Part shown: one piece after another, positions 41,160 through 49,513 of the stretch
Layout: each line of letters begins with the position of its first letter
Position numbering within the stretch: position 1 is the stretch's first letter
Source: Mycobacterium mantenii
Lineage (GTDB): Bacteria; Actinomycetota; Actinomycetes; Mycobacteriales; Mycobacteriaceae
Length of the DNA: 64,000 nt
Reading direction: 5' to 3'
Assembly (NCBI RefSeq): GCF_010731775.1
Contig: NZ_AP022590.1
Span: 3,968,001 to 4,032,000, forward strand
The notes under the pieces: generated by a model
Databases searched by the model: none
Told to the model about the DNA's origin: nothing
Seen by the model: the letters and a program-made list of their open reading frames with translations, nothing else
Position numbers and translations under genes: made by a program

Positions 41160-41825
41160 TTACAACGCGACCAGGTCGGCGATTACCCGGCCGCCGGCCA
41201 GACGGACGCCGGTCAGCGTCAACCCTACCTGTGCGGCCAGCGCGGCGGCGCTGTCCACCCCGACGGATGCCCAGCGGAACCAGGGTCCCACCTCGCCCGC
41301 GGACTCCAGCCGGACCCACCGCGAACAGATGCCGATGGCCTCGGCTTCGAATTCGGCAACGCAACGGCCACCGCGGGCCAGTAGCTCGAAGGCGCGCCCG
41401 AGGATTCGCCGCGGGTCCCCGCCGAGCCCCACATTGCCGTCGACCAACAGGACCGTCTGCCACAGGCCCGTGCCCGGCAATGGCTCGAACACGTCACCCA
41501 GCAGGGCCGGTGCACCACCGCGACCCGCCAGCTGGATCGCGGTCGCGGACCGGTCGATACCGAGTGCGGGGATGCCCCGCTGAATCAGCCTCGCCACCAA
41601 CCGGCCCGGACCGCAGCCCAACTCGATGGTCGGCCCGGTGCACATCTGCGTGACGGCTTCGTCGAAAACTTCGTCGACGGCTTCGTCGAATGTGGGGCCA
41701 GATCCATCACCCGGACATCGCACACCCAGCCAGCGGTGCGCCGGCAACGGCCGTAGTTCACCGTCGTCATGACGGATCCAACATCGCTCCCCGCCGAGTG
41801 CCCGATCGTAAAGTTGCCCAAGCAT
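41160..41825 (-). CDS. SAM-dependent methyltransferase
   Basis: A 221-residue protein with Rossmann motif I IELGCGPGRLVARL and motif II region ALGIDRSATAIQLA. The start ATG 41825 (MLGQLYDRALGGERCW) has GAGGGA about 6 nt upstream. A much longer reading frame passes through it but leaves the coding frame of the upstream hydrolase, so I reject the long version. It lies 168 bp before lipC and has an unusually long upstream leader. The substrate is unknown. Confidence 0.78.
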   Translation of the reverse strand: MLGQLYDRALGGERCWIRHDDGELRPLPAHRWLGVRCPGDGSGPTFDEAVDEVFDEAVTQMCTGPTIELGCGPGRLVARLIQRGIPALGIDRSATAIQLAGRGGAPALLGDVFEPLPGTGLWQTVLLVDGNVGLGGDPRRILGRAFELLARGGRCVAEFEAEAIGICSRWVRLESAGEVGPWFRWASVGVDSAAALAAQVGLTLTGVRLAGGRVIADLVAL

Positions 41826-42151
41826 TTCACGTCCCTCGCGTCCTGGCCGATCGGGCGGCGTGACGACGCGCGGTCCCATGCGGGACGTTGCGGCGACGTG
41901 CCGGTAGACCCCAACAAGCTGACGGCAAGCACGTGCGTCAGCATTGCACCGATACCCCGATCGTGGGTTTGCTAATCCATTTCCCTTCCTAGGCCTTTCC
42001 CTGCGGCTACGGTGCAGCGCCCGGCATGGTTCACCGGGCGTCGGCGACCGGATCCGCACCCCGCCTCGGTCACGGAGCCAGATATACACCCGAATTCTCT
42101 TCATTGACAAGGATTTTCGCTGCTTCCAGACCTGACTGGCCGGTAGGAGAT
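41826..42151. other. Intergenic leader of the methyltransferase gene
   Basis: No gene is supported in these 326 bp. A promoter (42081-42110, minus strand) would give a roughly 250-nt 5' leader containing a 7-bp stem CGCCCGG/CCGGGCG (42018-42040). I compared it by eye with cobalamin, TPP, SAH and Moco motifs without a convincing match. Confidence 0.5.
42081..42110 (-). promoter_or_regulatory. SigA-like promoter for the methyltransferase
   Basis: On the minus strand TTGTCA (42110-42105) and TATATC (42086-42081) are separated by 18 nt. This is one of the best housekeeping-type promoters in the window, reading toward the gene at 41825. Confidence 0.5.
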
Positions 42152-42979
42152 TCAGCCGAACAGGAACGTGTCGAGCAGCGCGTTCACCCGACCGGGGTCC
42201 TCCAGCGCCGCGAGGTGCGCGACGCCGTCGAGCACGGTGAAGGACGCCCCGCGAATCGAGTCGGCCATGGCGCGGGTTTCGGCCACCGGAAAGGTGGCGT
42301 CTTCCGCGCCGGCGACCACCAGAACCGGGGCCGTGACGCGGCCTAGCAGGGCGTGCTGGTCCGGCCGCGCGGAGACCACGCTGCGCACCGCCCAGCGGAC
42401 CGAATCGGTGTCGACCGTCTGCACGTTGTTCCGCACGGTGTCGACCACGTCCGGGCGGGTGCGCAGCGTCGTCGGGCCCAGAAAGGCGCGGACGGCCGAG
42501 TGGGTCAGCGGCGGCCGGATTCCGCCCAGCGCGGTCGCCAACCGCACCAAGACCGCATACTGCACCTTTTGCGCGACACCGGCTTTCGATGCCGTGCAGT
42601 TCATCAGCACCGCGCGGTTGAGGCGGTCGGGGTAGAGGGCGGCGAAGGTGCCGCCGATCATCCCTCCCCACGAATTGCCGACGAAGTGCGCGGTGTCGAT
42701 GGCGAGGCCGTCCAGCAGGTCGACGACGCAGCGCGCGCAGTCGGTGAAACTGAACATCGCGTGCAGCGGCGCGCTGCCACCGTGGCCGGGCGGATCGATG
42801 AGCACCAGGCGATGGCTGTCGCCGAAGTGCGCGGCCTGCCCGGACCACAGGTCGCCCGTCATCAACAGGCTGGGCCATATCAGGATGGCGGGCCCGGTCC
42901 CCGTACTCACCTGAACCCGGAGCGTCCCGAGGACGGTATCGACGAACCGCGTCGCCAGCCGGGGGGTGTTGGCGGTCAC
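42152..42979 (-). CDS. Alpha/beta-hydrolase
   Basis: A 275-residue hydrolase of the C-C hydrolase / enol-lactonase-like group. The nucleophile elbow is GNSWGG; GHGGSAP is the oxyanion-side loop, and VLDGVAHLAALEDP holds the catalytic His. GTG 42979 has a perfect AGGAGG 5 nt upstream. It is divergent from lipW over 81 bp. The substrate cannot be told; esters or ring-cleavage products are possible. Confidence 0.85.
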   Translation of the reverse strand: MTANTPRLATRFVDTVLGTLRVQVSTGTGPAILIWPSLLMTGDLWSGQAAHFGDSHRLVLIDPPGHGGSAPLHAMFSFTDCARCVVDLLDGLAIDTAHFVGNSWGGMIGGTFAALYPDRLNRAVLMNCTASKAGVAQKVQYAVLVRLATALGGIRPPLTHSAVRAFLGPTTLRTRPDVVDTVRNNVQTVDTDSVRWAVRSVVSARPDQHALLGRVTAPVLVVAGAEDATFPVAETRAMADSIRGASFTVLDGVAHLAALEDPGRVNALLDTFLFG

Positions 42980-43048
42980 GCTGCCTCCTGACGTCGTCGC
43001 GTGCGCGGCGGATCACGCATCGCCGTGTCCTTGATTTTCCGCGTCGGT

Positions 43049-43054
43049 GATACT
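43049..43054 (+). promoter_or_regulatory. -10-like GATACT, probable leaderless promoter of lipW
   Basis: GATACT is followed by 6 nt and the GTG start of lipW at 43061; no Shine-Dalgarno is visible. Confidence 0.4.
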
Positions 43055-43060
43055 TGACCG

Positions 43061-43960
43061 GTGACGGACAACGATGTTCATCCTGACCTGCAGCGATTTG
43101 CCCGCTTCGCCCCACGACGGCTCGTCGGCCCCCGCACCCTGCCGTTCGTGCGGAACGGGCTCGCGTGGCGGGGGCGGCTCGGCAAGCCTGTCGCCGGCGT
43201 CGAGGCGATCACGCTCGCTTCGGGGGCGGGTGTTCGGCTGTTCCGCCCGGCCGGGGTCACCGGGGCGACGCCGGCGCTGCTGTGGATCCACGGCGGCGGG
43301 TACGTGATCGGCACCGCCCAGCAGGACGACCAGCTGTGCAGCGGGTTCAGCAGGCGGCTGGGCATCACCGTCGCATCGGTGGATTACCGCCTAGCGCCCG
43401 AACATCCGTATCCCACACCGCTGGAAGACTGCTATGCGGCACTCACGTGGCTGGCCGGGTTGCCGGCGGTGGACCGCTACCGCATCGCCATCGGCGGCGC
43501 CAGTGCCGGCGGCGGCCTGGCGGCGGCCCTGGCCCTGCTGGCCCGCGACCGCGCCGAGGTGAGCCCGGCATTCCAGCTGCTGACCTACCCCATGCTCGAC
43601 GACCGCAGCTCTGCCACCGCGCCCAGTGCGAAATACCGGCTGTGGGACAACCGCAGCAACAGGTTCGGCTGGGCGGCATATCTGGGCAACGCCGATCCCG
43701 GCGTCGCCGTCCCCGGGCGCCGCGACGACCTCAGCGGATTGCCACCGGCCTGGATCGGGGTGGGCACGCATGACCTGTTCCACGACGAAGACCTGGCCTA
43801 CGCCGAACGCCTGCAGGCCGCGGGGGTGCCGTGCCAGGTCGAAACCATTCCGGGCGCGTTCCACGGCTTCGACCTGGTCTTGCCGAAAGCCCAAGTGTCC
43901 CAGCGGTTTTTCGACAGCCAGTGCAACAGTCTGCGCGCCGCGCTGGCCCCCACCGCCTGA
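43061..43960 (+). CDS. lipW: Esterase LipW (hormone-sensitive-lipase family)
   Basis: A 299-residue esterase with the HSL signature WIHGGGYVIG, the nucleophile elbow GGASAGGGLA, the acid in GTHDLFHDED and the His in GAFHGFD. Length is close to Rv0217c (302). The GTG start gives MTDNDVHPDLQRF, and the mRNA is probably leaderless. It ends 6 bp before the convergent amidohydrolase. It hydrolyses short to medium acyl esters in this family; the natural lipid is unknown. Confidence 0.9.
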   Translation: MTDNDVHPDLQRFARFAPRRLVGPRTLPFVRNGLAWRGRLGKPVAGVEAITLASGAGVRLFRPAGVTGATPALLWIHGGGYVIGTAQQDDQLCSGFSRRLGITVASVDYRLAPEHPYPTPLEDCYAALTWLAGLPAVDRYRIAIGGASAGGGLAAALALLARDRAEVSPAFQLLTYPMLDDRSSATAPSAKYRLWDNRSNRFGWAAYLGNADPGVAVPGRRDDLSGLPPAWIGVGTHDLFHDEDLAYAERLQAAGVPCQVETIPGAFHGFDLVLPKAQVSQRFFDSQCNSLRAALAPTA

Positions 43961-43966
43961 CGCGGC

Positions 43967-45280
43967 TCACATCGCGAAGTACACCAACTCGCCGCAGATG
44001 ACGGTGGCCGCCACCAGCCCGGCGTCGAGGGCGGCCAGTGCCACAGCGGGCGGCTCGTTGAGCACGCACAGGTCCCCCGGCTGCCCGATCGCCACGGTGC
44101 GCGGCCGTCCCGGCTGATCCGCCCGGCCCAGAAACATCGTCAAAGCCTCTCGCGCCGAGACACATTCACGCCTTCCCAGCACGGTGCCCTGAAGTGTGCT
44201 GCGGTGCACCGCGGCGCGCATCGCCGTCCAGGGGTCGCCGTGGCCGAAGGGCATGTCGGTGGACAGCGCGACCGGCACCGTCGCGTTGCGCAGGGACGCG
44301 ACGCGCCACAGCTGATCGTGCTCGGCGGCGGGGACGTCGGTGAGGTACTGATCGCCGCGCTCGGCGACGAAGTTGGGCTGCGTCACCACCGTGACCCCGA
44401 GCTCGGCGAGGTCGGCGAGGTTGTCGTCGGGCACCACGGCGGCGTGTTCGATGCGGTCTCGCGGATGGCTGCCGGCCGCACGCAGGGCCGCGATGGTCAC
44501 CACCAGCTGGGCCGCGGTCACGCAGTGCACGGCCACCGGCTGGCCGCTATCGTGTTGGCAGGCAATCCATTCCGTTAGGGCATCGAGGTCCAGGCGATCA
44601 TCGTGCAGGATCTTCTTGCCCGGCGACAGGAAACTCAGCCGCGGCCGGAACTCGCCACATTGGTGCGCCGCCGTCAGCGACGCCATGTCGTCGGCATCGA
44701 GATCGGGGCTGGCGTCGGTGACGCCGGTGACGCCGGTCGCGGTGATCCGGCGGCTCAGTTCGGCCAGATCGGTTTCGCGTCGTTGCAGCGCCAGCGACCA
44801 GCCGCGGTCGGCGCTGCGCAGCCGGCCGTCAGGATGTTCGGCCAGGCCGACCCGCCCCAGCGCTTCGGAATTGAGGATCCACAGCGCCCCGCTGCGGTGC
44901 TGGATGCGCACCGGAACGTGCGGAACGATGGCGTCCAGGGCGCCCCGGTCCAGTTCTCCGGCAACCGAATCATGGTAGCCCACAGCGCGAATCCAGCCGT
45001 CGGGCCCGGGTGTGGCGTTCGCCAGCAATTGGGTGAGCTGCGCCGCCGTGCTGACCCCGGGCGGCCCGACGAAGAACGAATCCAGCGCCGAGGCCGCCGA
45101 GCGCAGGTGCACATGGTGGTCGTGCAGCCCGGGCAGGACGGCGCCGCCGCCCGCGTACAGCACGCCCTCCCCCGCCCGCGCCACCAGACTCTCACCCGGC
45201 GGTGCCATGTCCTCGATCAGCGCACCCACCCGGATGTCTGTCGTGGTCCCGTCCAGCAGGTTAGCCCGCTGAATCAACAT
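43967..45280 (-). CDS. Amidohydrolase family 3-like protein
   Basis: A 437-residue TIM-barrel metal hydrolase. The metal-binding motif is PGLHDHHVHL, further ligands are in AVHCVTAAQ and DRIEHAAVVPDD, and the late Asp is in LSTDMPFGHG. ATG 45280 overlaps the upstream CoA-transferase gene by 7 bp; a TTG at 45289 is less likely. The overlap suggests a shared pathway in which an amide or lactam is opened and an acid handled as a CoA ester. This gene is not in the M. tuberculosis order. Confidence 0.8.
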   Translation of the reverse strand: MLIQRANLLDGTTTDIRVGALIEDMAPPGESLVARAGEGVLYAGGGAVLPGLHDHHVHLRSAASALDSFFVGPPGVSTAAQLTQLLANATPGPDGWIRAVGYHDSVAGELDRGALDAIVPHVPVRIQHRSGALWILNSEALGRVGLAEHPDGRLRSADRGWSLALQRRETDLAELSRRITATGVTGVTDASPDLDADDMASLTAAHQCGEFRPRLSFLSPGKKILHDDRLDLDALTEWIACQHDSGQPVAVHCVTAAQLVVTIAALRAAGSHPRDRIEHAAVVPDDNLADLAELGVTVVTQPNFVAERGDQYLTDVPAAEHDQLWRVASLRNATVPVALSTDMPFGHGDPWTAMRAAVHRSTLQGTVLGRRECVSAREALTMFLGRADQPGRPRTVAIGQPGDLCVLNEPPAVALAALDAGLVAATVICGELVYFAM

Positions 45281-46479
45281 GATAGGCAACGTCTTTGGCT
45301 GACCAGGTGGCGCACCTTCTCGTTATCGGCGCCCAGCCCGGACGCGCGGCGCGACGCCGGCGGGGCCGACGGTGGTGACACCGGCGCCGACGATGCCGAC
45401 GGCGCCGCCGGCAGCGCCGCGTAGGTTGCGGCGACACCGGCCATGGACACGCGGATCGACTCGCCGCCACCGCGGCCCAGGGATTCGGCCACCGCCAGGG
45501 CGGCCTCCAGCCCGGTCAGTGGGTCGGCGATGGCGTCACCGCAGAACACCGGTCCCTGGACGCTGGTGCCGACCAGGCCACCCGCCACCGCGGTGTCGTC
45601 GCCGAATCCCGGTCTGCGGCCGTCATAACCGATGATTTGCAACCAGATTCGGCCCGCGCGTGGTATGACGTCGTCGGGCCCGAGCCCTCGGCGTGCCAGC
45701 GCCGCCGGGCGCGAGCCTTCGATGACGATGTCGCTGGCCGCGAGCAGTTCCCCCAATTCGTTGGCCTTGCTATCGAAATCGACTGTGTAGCTCAATTTTT
45801 CGCTGTTAACCCAGTCGAAAAAGGCTCTGTTCCCGGCCCGGGTGCCGTCCGGGCGGCGCGGGCTTTCGACCTTGACGACGGTCGCTCCCGCACGCGCCAG
45901 CAGCCGCCCGCACAGCGGGCCCGCCCACATCGAGGACAGGTCGGCCACCAGCAGGCCCTGCGGCGTCCGCGGGGCCGTCCGCGCTGCGCTGGGGCCCAGC
46001 CGCGGCGGCGCGGGCGCGGCCTCGCCCAGGCCCGCTACTGGAATGTCCAGCAGCCCGGCCCGCTCCACGATCTCACCCAGCGAGTGGGTGGCCGCCCAGC
46101 GCTGCAGCGCCGGCCACGGGTCGGCGGCCACGTCATCGACTTGCAGCAAGGCCGGGACGGCGTCGAGGTCGTCGGCGCGCGAAAGGGTGAGCGCGCAGCA
46201 GCCGTCCCGGGCGGTAAGCAGGCGAGTGCCGCCACCGGGCGAGATCCGGCCGCGGCGGGTCAGGCCCAGTAAGGCCGCCCGCCCGGTCAACAGGCTCACC
46301 GCGTCGACGCCGATACCCAGGTAGTCACCGATGGCCGAGGCCACGTCGTGCGCGCGGGTCAACACGCCGGCGCGGGAGAAGTCGGCGGGACCGTCGGGCA
46401 GGCCGGTCAGGTAGGCCAGCCCGCTGCTGCCCCACTCTTCGACCGGCTGGGACTCCCCTTTTAACAAAGCCGAACTCAC
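45274..46479 (-). CDS. Class III CoA-transferase (CaiB-like) with atypical domain order
   Basis: A 401-residue protein. The segment that normally opens CaiB proteins (LLVADLSSMWAGPLCGRLLA, then VVKVESP) appears only near residue 172, and the Asp of PVFCGDAIADPLTG follows as usual. Residues 1-165 (GLAYLTGLPDGP, LLTARDGCCALTLSRADD) resemble the middle and C-terminal part of the same fold, so the chain looks circularly permuted. It overlaps the amidohydrolase by 7 bp. CoA transfer is inferred; donor and acceptor are unknown. Confidence 0.72.
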   Translation of the reverse strand: MSSALLKGESQPVEEWGSSGLAYLTGLPDGPADFSRAGVLTRAHDVASAIGDYLGIGVDAVSLLTGRAALLGLTRRGRISPGGGTRLLTARDGCCALTLSRADDLDAVPALLQVDDVAADPWPALQRWAATHSLGEIVERAGLLDIPVAGLGEAAPAPPRLGPSAARTAPRTPQGLLVADLSSMWAGPLCGRLLARAGATVVKVESPRRPDGTRAGNRAFFDWVNSEKLSYTVDFDSKANELGELLAASDIVIEGSRPAALARRGLGPDDVIPRAGRIWLQIIGYDGRRPGFGDDTAVAGGLVGTSVQGPVFCGDAIADPLTGLEAALAVAESLGRGGGESIRVSMAGVAATYAALPAAPSASSAPVSPPSAPPASRRASGLGADNEKVRHLVSQRRCLSC

Positions 46480-46530
46480 GCCCCCATTGTGCGCGTGACC
46501 CGCGGCGCCGCGGCGACCGGCAAACCCGGC

Positions 46531-47547
46531 TCAGAACTGAAGCGCGTGAAAGCGCCAGTCCAGCACCGGGCGGTCCGGTTCATCCGCGGTGTCGCTGACC
46601 GCATACACCAGCGACCGCAGCCCCAGCACCCCCCCGTGATCGGTCGGCTCGGCGGATTCGATGTGCAGCTCGCTGTACAGGGTGTCGCCCTCGTGCACGG
46701 GGCCGGTGTGATCGCAGGATTGCCAGTTCAGCACGGTCACCAGGTTGGGCAGCAACCTGCTCGCCTGCGCCAAGGCCAGCCCGATGGTATGCCCGCCGTA
46801 GACCAGGCGGCGCCCGCCGACTCGCGAATCATGATGCGTGGCAGCGATGTTCAGAGTGAGCCGGGCCAGTTCGGGAGCGCTGCTGACCACGTCGGCGGTG
46901 CTGTGCAGCACCGATCCCGCCAGGCCGGCATCGAAATGCGGGCCGGGCACCTTGTCGCGGAACACCGCGCCTTTCCATGTCGCCGTCGGATCGTGGACCG
47001 GGCCGGGCACGTCGACCCCGATGGCGGACAGATCGTCGTGCGGCGCCTGGTCGGGTGTGAAGTCCGGGCCGGCGGGCAGCATGCCACATCGGTAGAAGTC
47101 GAGCACCAGCTGGTCGGCCTGGTCGATGGTGATCATTCGCAGCGCCGCCAGCCCCGTCGGGGCCCGGCCCGGCTTGGGCGAATTCGCCTGTAGCCCAACG
47201 ACTTCGGTGCGGGTGTAGAGGGAGTCGCCGATGACCGGGAACCGGTGAAACACCAGGCCGCGATAGAACAGGTTGGCCTTGACTCGTTGGGTCACCAGCG
47301 TCGACTGCCCGATCGCCACGTCGCACACCAGTGCCGGATGCGCCAGCGGCGCGGGCAGGCCCGTCACCGCCCCGCACAGACCGGCGTCCAGCGCCAGCCG
47401 CAGCCGGTCCCCCACGATCGCCTGGTGAGCGCCGGCCAGCCCCGACGACAGCGTCGTCGAGGGCGCCCAGTCGAACACCTGCCCCACCGAGAGGTCGTCG
47501 AAGTACGGTCCGCCCTCGCGGATCCCCGCATACCCGTCACGCGTCAC
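46531..47547 (-). CDS. Double-hotdog hydratase-like protein (Rv0216-like)
   Basis: A 338-residue double-hotdog protein related to (R)-specific enoyl-CoA hydratases; Rv0216 has 337 residues. The second-half motif region is HHDSRVGGRRLVYGGHTIGL, close to but not the canonical GDxNPxH hydratase motif, so activity is uncertain. I start at GTG 47547: the frame stays open for another 67 codons, but those read through the 57-bp repeats and have no homology. It lies 51 bp before the CoA-transferase on the same strand and is divergent from fadE3. Confidence 0.87.
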   Translation of the reverse strand: MTRDGYAGIREGGPYFDDLSVGQVFDWAPSTTLSSGLAGAHQAIVGDRLRLALDAGLCGAVTGLPAPLAHPALVCDVAIGQSTLVTQRVKANLFYRGLVFHRFPVIGDSLYTRTEVVGLQANSPKPGRAPTGLAALRMITIDQADQLVLDFYRCGMLPAGPDFTPDQAPHDDLSAIGVDVPGPVHDPTATWKGAVFRDKVPGPHFDAGLAGSVLHSTADVVSSAPELARLTLNIAATHHDSRVGGRRLVYGGHTIGLALAQASRLLPNLVTVLNWQSCDHTGPVHEGDTLYSELHIESAEPTDHGGVLGLRSLVYAVSDTADEPDRPVLDWRFHALQF

Positions 47548-47585
47548 AACACCCCATGCTGGCAGGCTGTGGAATCGAGGGTCAA

Positions 47586-47756
47586 CTTCGTGGCGATCGC
47601 GAGCGCGGCGAAGCCGGGCGAAGCGGGTCGCCACTATCAGGGCTTCGTGGCGATCGCGAGCGCGGCGAAGCCGGGCGAAGCGGGTCGCCACTATCAGGGC
47701 TTCGTGGCGATCGCGAGCGCGGCGAAGCCGGGCGAAGCGGGTCGCCACTATCAGTG
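47586..47756. repeat. MIRU-like tandem array, 57-bp unit, three copies
   Basis: Units begin at 47586, 47643 and 47700 with period 57 and almost no divergence; each reads GTGGCGATCGCGAGCGCGGC and ends GGGTCGCCACTATCAG. It is the same family as 2811 in opposite orientation. It sits between the divergent Rv0216-like and fadE3 genes, 17 bp before the fadE3 start. 57 is a multiple of three, so the minus-strand frame stays open through it. Confidence 0.9.
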
Positions 47757-47772
47757 TGAAGGGTGATCACAG

Positions 47773-48918
47773 GTGAACGACGAAGAAGAGATGCTGGTCG
47801 CCACGGTGCGGGCGTTCATCGACCGCGACGTCAAACCGGGCGTTCGCGAGGTCGAGCACGCCAACACCTACCCCGAGGCGTGGATCGAACAGATGAAGCG
47901 GATCGGCATCTACGGCCTGGCCGTCCCGGAGGAATACGGCGGGTCGCCGGTGTCCATGCCGTGCTACGTGCGGGTCACCGAGGAACTGGCGCGCGGCTGG
48001 ATGAGCCTGGCCGGGGCGATGGGCGGGCACACGGTGGTCGCCAAACTGCTGACGCTGTTCGGCACCGAGGACCAGAAACGGACCTACCTGCCGCGGATGG
48101 CCAGCGGTGAGGTGCGCGCCACCATGGCGCTGACCGAGCCCGGCGGTGGTTCGGATCTGCAGAACATGGCGACCACGGCTGTCCCCGACGGCCCGGACGG
48201 TTTGGTGATCAACGGTTCCAAGACCTGGATCAGCAACGCGCGCCGTTCCGGGCTCATCGCCCTGTTGTGCAAGACCGACCCGAACGCCCGGCCGCGCCAC
48301 CAGGGCATCTCGATCGTGCTCGTCGAGCACGGGCCAGGCCTGACGGTGTCGCGGGATCTACCCAAGCTGGGTTACAAGGGCGTGGAATCCTGCGAGCTGT
48401 CGTTCGACGACTTCCGGGTGCCTCGGTCGGCGTTGCTGGGTGGCGTTGCGGGCGAAGGTTTTTCACAGATGATGAAGGGCCTGGAGACGGGACGCATCCA
48501 GGTGGCCGCCCGCGCCCTGGGCGTTGCCACCGCGGCGCTCGACGACGCGCTGGCCTACGCCCAGCAGCGCGAGAGCTTCGGCCAGCCGATCTGGCAGCAC
48601 CAGTCGGTCGGTAACTACCTGGCCGACATGGCGACCAAACTGACCGCGGCTCGTCAGCTCACCCGGTACGCCGCCGAGCGGTACGACAGCGGCGAACGCT
48701 GCGACATGGAAGCCGGGATGGCCAAGCTGTTCGCCTCCGAGGTCGCCATGGAGATCGCGCTGAATGCGGTGCGAATCCACGGCGGCTACGGCTATTCCAC
48801 CGAATACGACGTCGAACGCTACTTCCGGGACGCGCCGCTGATGATCGTCGGTGAGGGCACCAATGAGATCCAGCGCAATGTGATCGCCCGGCAACTGGTG
48901 ACGCGGGGCGGAATCTGA
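47773..48918 (+). CDS. fadE3: Acyl-CoA dehydrogenase FadE3
   Basis: A 381-residue medium-size acyl-CoA dehydrogenase (flavoprotein, alpha-beta desaturation of acyl-CoA). ATMALTEPGGGSDLQNM is the FAD/substrate loop; the catalytic Glu lies in MIVGEGTNEIQRNVIARQL near the C-terminus; IHGGYGYSTEYDVER is typical. GTG 47773 follows a weak purine-rich site. Similar to Rv0215c. Its promoter must lie within or beside the repeat array just upstream. Confidence 0.9.
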   Translation: MNDEEEMLVATVRAFIDRDVKPGVREVEHANTYPEAWIEQMKRIGIYGLAVPEEYGGSPVSMPCYVRVTEELARGWMSLAGAMGGHTVVAKLLTLFGTEDQKRTYLPRMASGEVRATMALTEPGGGSDLQNMATTAVPDGPDGLVINGSKTWISNARRSGLIALLCKTDPNARPRHQGISIVLVEHGPGLTVSRDLPKLGYKGVESCELSFDDFRVPRSALLGGVAGEGFSQMMKGLETGRIQVAARALGVATAALDDALAYAQQRESFGQPIWQHQSVGNYLADMATKLTAARQLTRYAAERYDSGERCDMEAGMAKLFASEVAMEIALNAVRIHGGYGYSTEYDVERYFRDAPLMIVGEGTNEIQRNVIARQLVTRGGI

Positions 48919-49048
48919 CCCGGCCCGCCAATCACGCGGCCCGCGAAGGAACTTTCGGAGTATATTTACCTGACTTCTCCGGCTGGCAAACCGTCGCGTA
49001 AGCAAAGTCGTTCGCCGGCCGCGGGAACCATAGGGAAAGGCAGCCGCC

Positions 49049-49513
49049 ATGAGTTATCCTCCCGTGCCACCCGGAGGTTCGCCCGGATGGCCTGGGCAGC
49101 AACCGGAACGGCAAGGCCAGCAACCGGAATGGCAGGCCCAGCAGCCCGCCGGGTGGCAACCTCAGCAGGCGCCGGGCTGGCAGGGACAGCCACCCGCGGG
49201 ATGGTCGGCGCCGCAGCCGGGATGGCAGGAGCCCGAGAACTATCTCGTGTGGGCGATCCTGTGCACGGTGTTGTGCTGCCTGCCGCTCGGGATCGTGTCG
49301 ATCGTCTACTCCACCAAGGTGTCCGGGCTATGGGCCCAGGGGCGGTACGCCGAAGCCCAGGAGGCGTCCAACAACGCCAAGAAGTGGGCCATCATCGGTG
49401 CGATCGTCGGTGCCGTCGTCGCGGTGATCGGGGTTGTCGTGTGGTTCGCCATGTTCGCGGCGATCGTGTCCACCATCCCGTCCACGACCACCACCACCTA
49501 TTCGGGCTTCTGA
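49049..49513 (+). CDS. CD225/dispanin-family membrane protein
   Basis: A 154-residue protein. Residues 1-62 are a Pro/Gln/Trp-rich repeat region (units like QQPAGWQ and GWQGQPP). The dispanin domain follows: first helix NYLVWAILCTVLCCLPLGI with its Cys pair, the conserved loop YSTKVSGLWAQGRYAEAQEA, and a second helix. GGAAAGG precedes the ATG. The 3' end overlaps the convergent hydratase gene by 16 bp. Family members sit in membranes and bend or stabilise them; the mycobacterial role is unknown. Confidence 0.85.
   Translation: MSYPPVPPGGSPGWPGQQPERQGQQPEWQAQQPAGWQPQQAPGWQGQPPAGWSAPQPGWQEPENYLVWAILCTVLCCLPLGIVSIVYSTKVSGLWAQGRYAEAQEASNNAKKWAIIGAIVGAVVAVIGVVVWFAMFAAIVSTIPSTTTTTYSGF

Noticed and set aside
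41826..42081. Known riboswitch in the methyltransferase leader
   Set aside because: No conserved cobalamin, TPP, SAH or Moco core could be matched by eye; a covariance-model search would decide.
41826..43115. N-terminal 430 codons of a 651-codon minus-strand frame ending in the methyltransferase
   Set aside because: This part runs out of frame through the alpha/beta-hydrolase and the leader; only the final 221 codons are a recognisable protein.
47548..47748. Longer N-terminus for the Rv0216-like protein
   Set aside because: The added codons are three translated repeat units plus junction sequence, absent from the recalled orthologue.
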